This document shows, piece after piece, positions 52,998 to 55,307 of a stretch of 55,307 nucleotides of DNA (position 1 is the stretch's first letter; each line of letters begins with the position of its first letter). Source of the stretch: Rikenellaceae bacterium (GTDB taxonomy: Bacteria; Bacteroidota; Bacteroidia; Bacteroidales; Rikenellaceae); NCBI GenBank assembly GCA_015059805.1, contig SUZO01000013.1:1-55307 (forward strand). The letters are read 5' to 3'. The notes under the pieces were generated by a model. It ran no database searches. It was not told where the DNA came from and saw only the letters and a list, made by a program, of their open reading frames with translations. The translations under genes and the position numbers were made by a program.

Positions 52998-54098
52998 ATG
53001 AGTAATAATAGAGTCGTTTTTTTAGACTATCTGCGTGTAGTAGCATGCTTTATGGTTATGCTTGTTCACGCATGTGAACCATTCTATTTAGGTGGTGAGG
53101 GTACGTATATTGCCAATAGCTATGATGCCTTTTGGGTAACCATTTTTGATTCGGCGTTAAGATGCGCTGTACCGCTCTTTATTATGACCTCAAGTTATCT
53201 CCTCTTCCCGCTCAAGGTTGATACAGCTGATTTCTTCCGTCGTAGATTGGTGCGAGTAGTTGTTCCGTTGGCTGTCTGGAGTATTCTTTATGCACTTGTG
53301 CCTATGTGGGGTTGTGGTGAGGGCTTTGATGTTGTGGCAAATCTTAAGAATCTATCTCTTAACTTCAATATGCACTCTGGTCACCTCTGGTTTGTCTATA
53401 TGCTTATAGGCGTCTATATCGCAATGCCTCTCCTCTCTCCTTGGATTGAGAGGGTGAGCAAGCGTGGCGAGCAGATTTTTATTGCCGCATGGGCATTTAC
53501 TACACTTGTGCCGTTCCTTAATCAGGCTGCGCTTGCCCTTTATGGCAGAGCAGAGGTTTATGGTGTTGCGAACTGGAACGAGTTTGGCTCCCTGTACTAT
53601 ATCAGTGGATTTATCGGTTATCTCGTTTTGGCGCACTATATTCGCACCTATGTTGATTGGTCGTGGCGTAAGACGATTGCTGTTGCCGTTCCTATGTGGG
53701 TTGTGGGCTATGCCATTGCTGCAGTTTGGTTCTGGAGGCAGATTCCAGCGGAGTATCCTGTAAATCAGAGTATCGAGCTTGCAGTGCTTATGGAGCAGAG
53801 CTGGAGATTCTGCTCTACGGGCGTTGCGATGACGGCTATCGCGCTGTTCCTTATCTTTAAGAAGATAAACTGCTCTGGTTGGTTTTACGATAAGGTCGTT
53901 CTGCCAGTTTCAAAGGTTAGCTACGGAATGTATCTGATGCATATGTTCGCTCTGGTGGCGGTGCTAAGCTACGTCTCTACTTGGGGACTTGCTACTCCAT
54001 GGACAATGCTTATCTCTACAGCCCTGACCTATCTAATATGCTCAGTTGTGGCACTTGTAATCTCAAAATTGCCGTTTGGTAAGTATATTGTCGGATGA
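52998..54098 (+). CDS. Acyltransferase-3 family membrane protein
   Basis: A 366-residue integral membrane protein with about ten helices. It starts with the family pattern RVVFLDYLRVVACFMVMLVH, containing the conserved Arg and His of O-acyltransferases (OafA/WecH type). Such enzymes move acetyl or succinyl groups onto surface polysaccharide, peptidoglycan or lipids. I start at the ATG at 52998 rather than the TTG two codons before. Its stop overlaps the M15 peptidase start by four bases, so the pair are coupled and may both act on the cell wall. Confidence 0.85.
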   Translation: MSNNRVVFLDYLRVVACFMVMLVHACEPFYLGGEGTYIANSYDAFWVTIFDSALRCAVPLFIMTSSYLLFPLKVDTADFFRRRLVRVVVPLAVWSILYALVPMWGCGEGFDVVANLKNLSLNFNMHSGHLWFVYMLIGVYIAMPLLSPWIERVSKRGEQIFIAAWAFTTLVPFLNQAALALYGRAEVYGVANWNEFGSLYYISGFIGYLVLAHYIRTYVDWSWRKTIAVAVPMWVVGYAIAAVWFWRQIPAEYPVNQSIELAVLMEQSWRFCSTGVAMTAIALFLIFKKINCSGWFYDKVVLPVSKVSYGMYLMHMFALVAVLSYVSTWGLATPWTMLISTALTYLICSVVALVISKLPFGKYIVG

Positions 54099-54796
54099 TG
54101 AGACTGATTTTTGCAATATTTGCGCTACTTTCAGTCTTTACCGCTGTAGCCCAGCCACAACTTGAATGTTGGACCGCTGGCAGCACAGTGACAAAGGCTG
54201 AAGTTGAGCAGTTTGGCGTTGATAACTGCTTTAAGGTCTGCGATATAGACGATAATACCTTTGCTCGCATGCAGGGCAAGAGTTATAAGGCGGAGTGTAC
54301 AATTCCGCTGAGTGAACTGAGGTATATCAAGGCGTTGCATGTTACTCAAGATGGTGTAATTCTGTTGGGTGAGATGGTTGTCAATCGCGCTATCGCTGAG
54401 GATGTTGTCACGATACTTCGCCGCCTGTATGAAGCTGGCTATCCTATTGAGCGAATGGTGCTTGTAGATGAATATGACGCTGATGATGAGACCTCTATGC
54501 GGGCAAATAACTCCTCGGCATTTAACTATCGCCATACCCCTGGCGGTACTCGCCTCTCGGCACATAGTCGCGGCATGGCTGTGGATATAAATCCACTCTA
54601 TAACCCCTACGTCAAGCACTATCCAGATAGAGTCTACGTCGCCCCTGCTACTGCTACGGAGTACGTAAATCGCCACGGTGCCTTTCCCTATAAGATTGAC
54701 CGCGATGACCTCTGCTGCCGCCTATTCCTTGAGCACGGCTTCGAATGGGGAGGCGACTATAAAACCATTAAGGACTACCAGCACTTTGAGAAATAG
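54095..54796 (+). CDS. M15-family peptidoglycan peptidase
   Basis: A 233-residue exported zinc peptidase with a signal peptide (1-19). The zinc ligands of the VanY/M15 type are visible: His157 in SAHSRG, Asp164 in AVDINPLYNPY and His230 near the C-terminus in YQHF. This makes it a D-Ala-D-Ala carboxypeptidase or an L-Ala-D-Glu endopeptidase that trims peptidoglycan in the periplasm. It is translationally coupled to the acyltransferase by an ATGA overlap. A stem-loop terminator follows. Confidence 0.88.
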   Translation: MMRLIFAIFALLSVFTAVAQPQLECWTAGSTVTKAEVEQFGVDNCFKVCDIDDNTFARMQGKSYKAECTIPLSELRYIKALHVTQDGVILLGEMVVNRAIAEDVVTILRRLYEAGYPIERMVLVDEYDADDETSMRANNSSAFNYRHTPGGTRLSAHSRGMAVDINPLYNPYVKHYPDRVYVAPATATEYVNRHGAFPYKIDRDDLCCRLFLEHGFEWGGDYKTIKDYQHFEK

Positions 54797-54829
54797 GTAG
54801 AAATATATTCAAACGAACATATCAATTTT

Positions 54830-54862
54830 TCACCTCTCGCTAATAGCAAGAGGTGATTTTTT
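54830..54862 (+). terminator. Terminator after the M15 peptidase gene
   Basis: A 12-bp stem with one mismatch (54830-54841 with 54845-54856) and a 3-base loop is followed by six T. Confidence 0.85.
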
Positions 54863-54892
54863 CTATTTTACCCGAACAAGACCCTACGGAGT

Positions 54893-54923
54893 GTTGTCAT
54901 TTGCGAAAATTTTACTAATTTTG
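54893..54923 (+). promoter_or_regulatory. Promoter of the right-edge leader
   Basis: GTTG (54893-54896), a 19-base spacer and TAATTTTG (54916-54923) fit the Bacteroidetes promoter. Transcription would start near 54927, giving a leader of about 300 bases before the ATG at 55225. Confidence 0.55.
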
Positions 54924-54926
54924 TGG

Positions 54927-55224
54927 CGTCGTGGGAGTTATCTCCTCGGCATTACATATTTGATGAAAGTGTTTTCGCTTTTATCCTTGACACGAAATCT
55001 GACAGTTTCAACGAAAAGAGGATACGACAACACTCATTCACTGTATTGGCATACGCTGTGCGTAATGCCGATTATGGTGTGGGGTCTTGTAATCGTTTAT
55101 TCTTTTCAGGGTTTTGTCAGAGCCTCGTGTCAGATAAACGGAAGTCAACTCCACACTTTCTTTTTTTATATTACTCGTTGGGGGTTGGCGAGTGGGAAAA
55201 ATCAAACGATAAGAGACGAAAAAG
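54927..55224 (+). ncRNA. Candidate structured leader RNA
   Basis: Long-range pairing encloses about 145 bases: TGACACGA (54988-54995) with TCGTGTCA (55125-55132), and CTGACA (54999-55004) with TGTCAG (55115-55120). Inside, a 12-bp helix with one bulge lies at 55045-55072 around a TGT loop. A small AAAGTG/CGCTTT hairpin precedes (54965-54980), and CCACAC (55151-55156) before a T-rich run could instead pair with GTGTGG (55077-55082). An open frame of 101 codons covers the region but starts in the promoter box, so I treat the stretch as RNA. Its family is unknown. Confidence 0.5.
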
Positions 55225-55307
55225 ATGAAGAAGATGATTTACAACGCACCTGCTGTGGAGTATTACTCTATGCAGGTGGAGCAGGGTTTTGCCACAAGTG
55301 GCGGTCA
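55225..55307 (+). CDS. Start of a small protein cut by the window end
   Basis: Only 27 residues are visible, MKKMIYNAPAVEYYSMQVEQ and on to a Gly/Ser-rich GFATSGG. The pattern MKK..Y.AP..E....EQGFATSG fits small precursor-like proteins common in Alistipes relatives, as I recall, but no family can be named. The ATG follows a purine-rich GACGAAAAAG. It is preceded by the long structured leader, which suggests post-transcriptional control. Confidence 0.6.
   Translation, partial: MKKMIYNAPAVEYYSMQVEQGFATSGG

Noticed and set aside
54923..55228. Open frame of 101 codons at the right edge
   Set aside because: It begins with a TTG at the promoter box and covers the paired RNA structure; the translation matches no family I know.

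Overview
The window looks like chromosomal DNA of a member of the Bacteroidales, probably an Alistipes-like (Rikenellaceae) gut species. The order-level call rests on repeated TAnnTTTG promoter boxes 18-21 bases after TTTG-like boxes, weak ribosome binding sites, TonB-receptor-type and DcaP-like outer membrane proteins, small DUF3276, DUF4491 and DUF2007 proteins, and a DnaE with a coiled insertion in its PHP domain. The family-level call is a guess. The window is gene-dense and mostly housekeeping. I see no phage, transposase, CRISPR array, rRNA or tRNA.

Left (1-12600): one long leftward operon, purE-purL-purF-purM-purN-purH-purD-folD-purB, covers most of de novo purine synthesis (purC and purK are absent here) plus the folate enzyme that feeds PurN and PurH. 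A structured leader with a 45-codon ORF and an intrinsic terminator precedes purE; a perfect 16-bp hairpin ends the operon. A divergent rightward guaB-guaA operon (12722-15830) also has a leader with an internal terminator. Two amidotransferases in this cluster appear to have lost glutamine use: PurF has Ser for the catalytic Cys and Leu for the glutamine-binding Arg, and GuaA lacks most of its glutaminase domain. PurL keeps an intact Cys-His-Glu triad. This suggests that free ammonia, or another protein, serves the first step of the pathway and GMP synthesis.

Middle (15800-41400): a nucleotidyltransferase, a nitrilase-family amidase, a DPP III lipoprotein, an ECF sigma operon with two small membrane proteins, a hexosaminidase plus unknown lipoprotein pair, mazG and a gamma-carbonic-anhydrase-like protein. 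A LytS/LytTR two-component pair then sits directly before a large outer membrane protein whose upstream region carries a candidate LytTR direct repeat. Next come a TolC-HlyD-permease-permease export operon without an ATPase gene, a metallophosphoesterase, a porin, a CapA-like protein and a second ECF sigma operon with a Spy-like periplasmic protein.

Right (41400-55307): rubrerythrin, then ettA - DUF4062/TPR gene - hisS packed as one transcription unit, a DUF3276 protein, aroE, a DUF2007 protein, dnaE, trxA, an acyltransferase and an M15 peptidase. The right edge holds a roughly 300-base leader with long-range base pairing upstream of a small ORF cut by the window end. The most original leads are the loss of glutaminase function in PurF and GuaA, the two purine leaders, the DUF4062/TPR gene, the LytTR operator and the right-edge structured leader.
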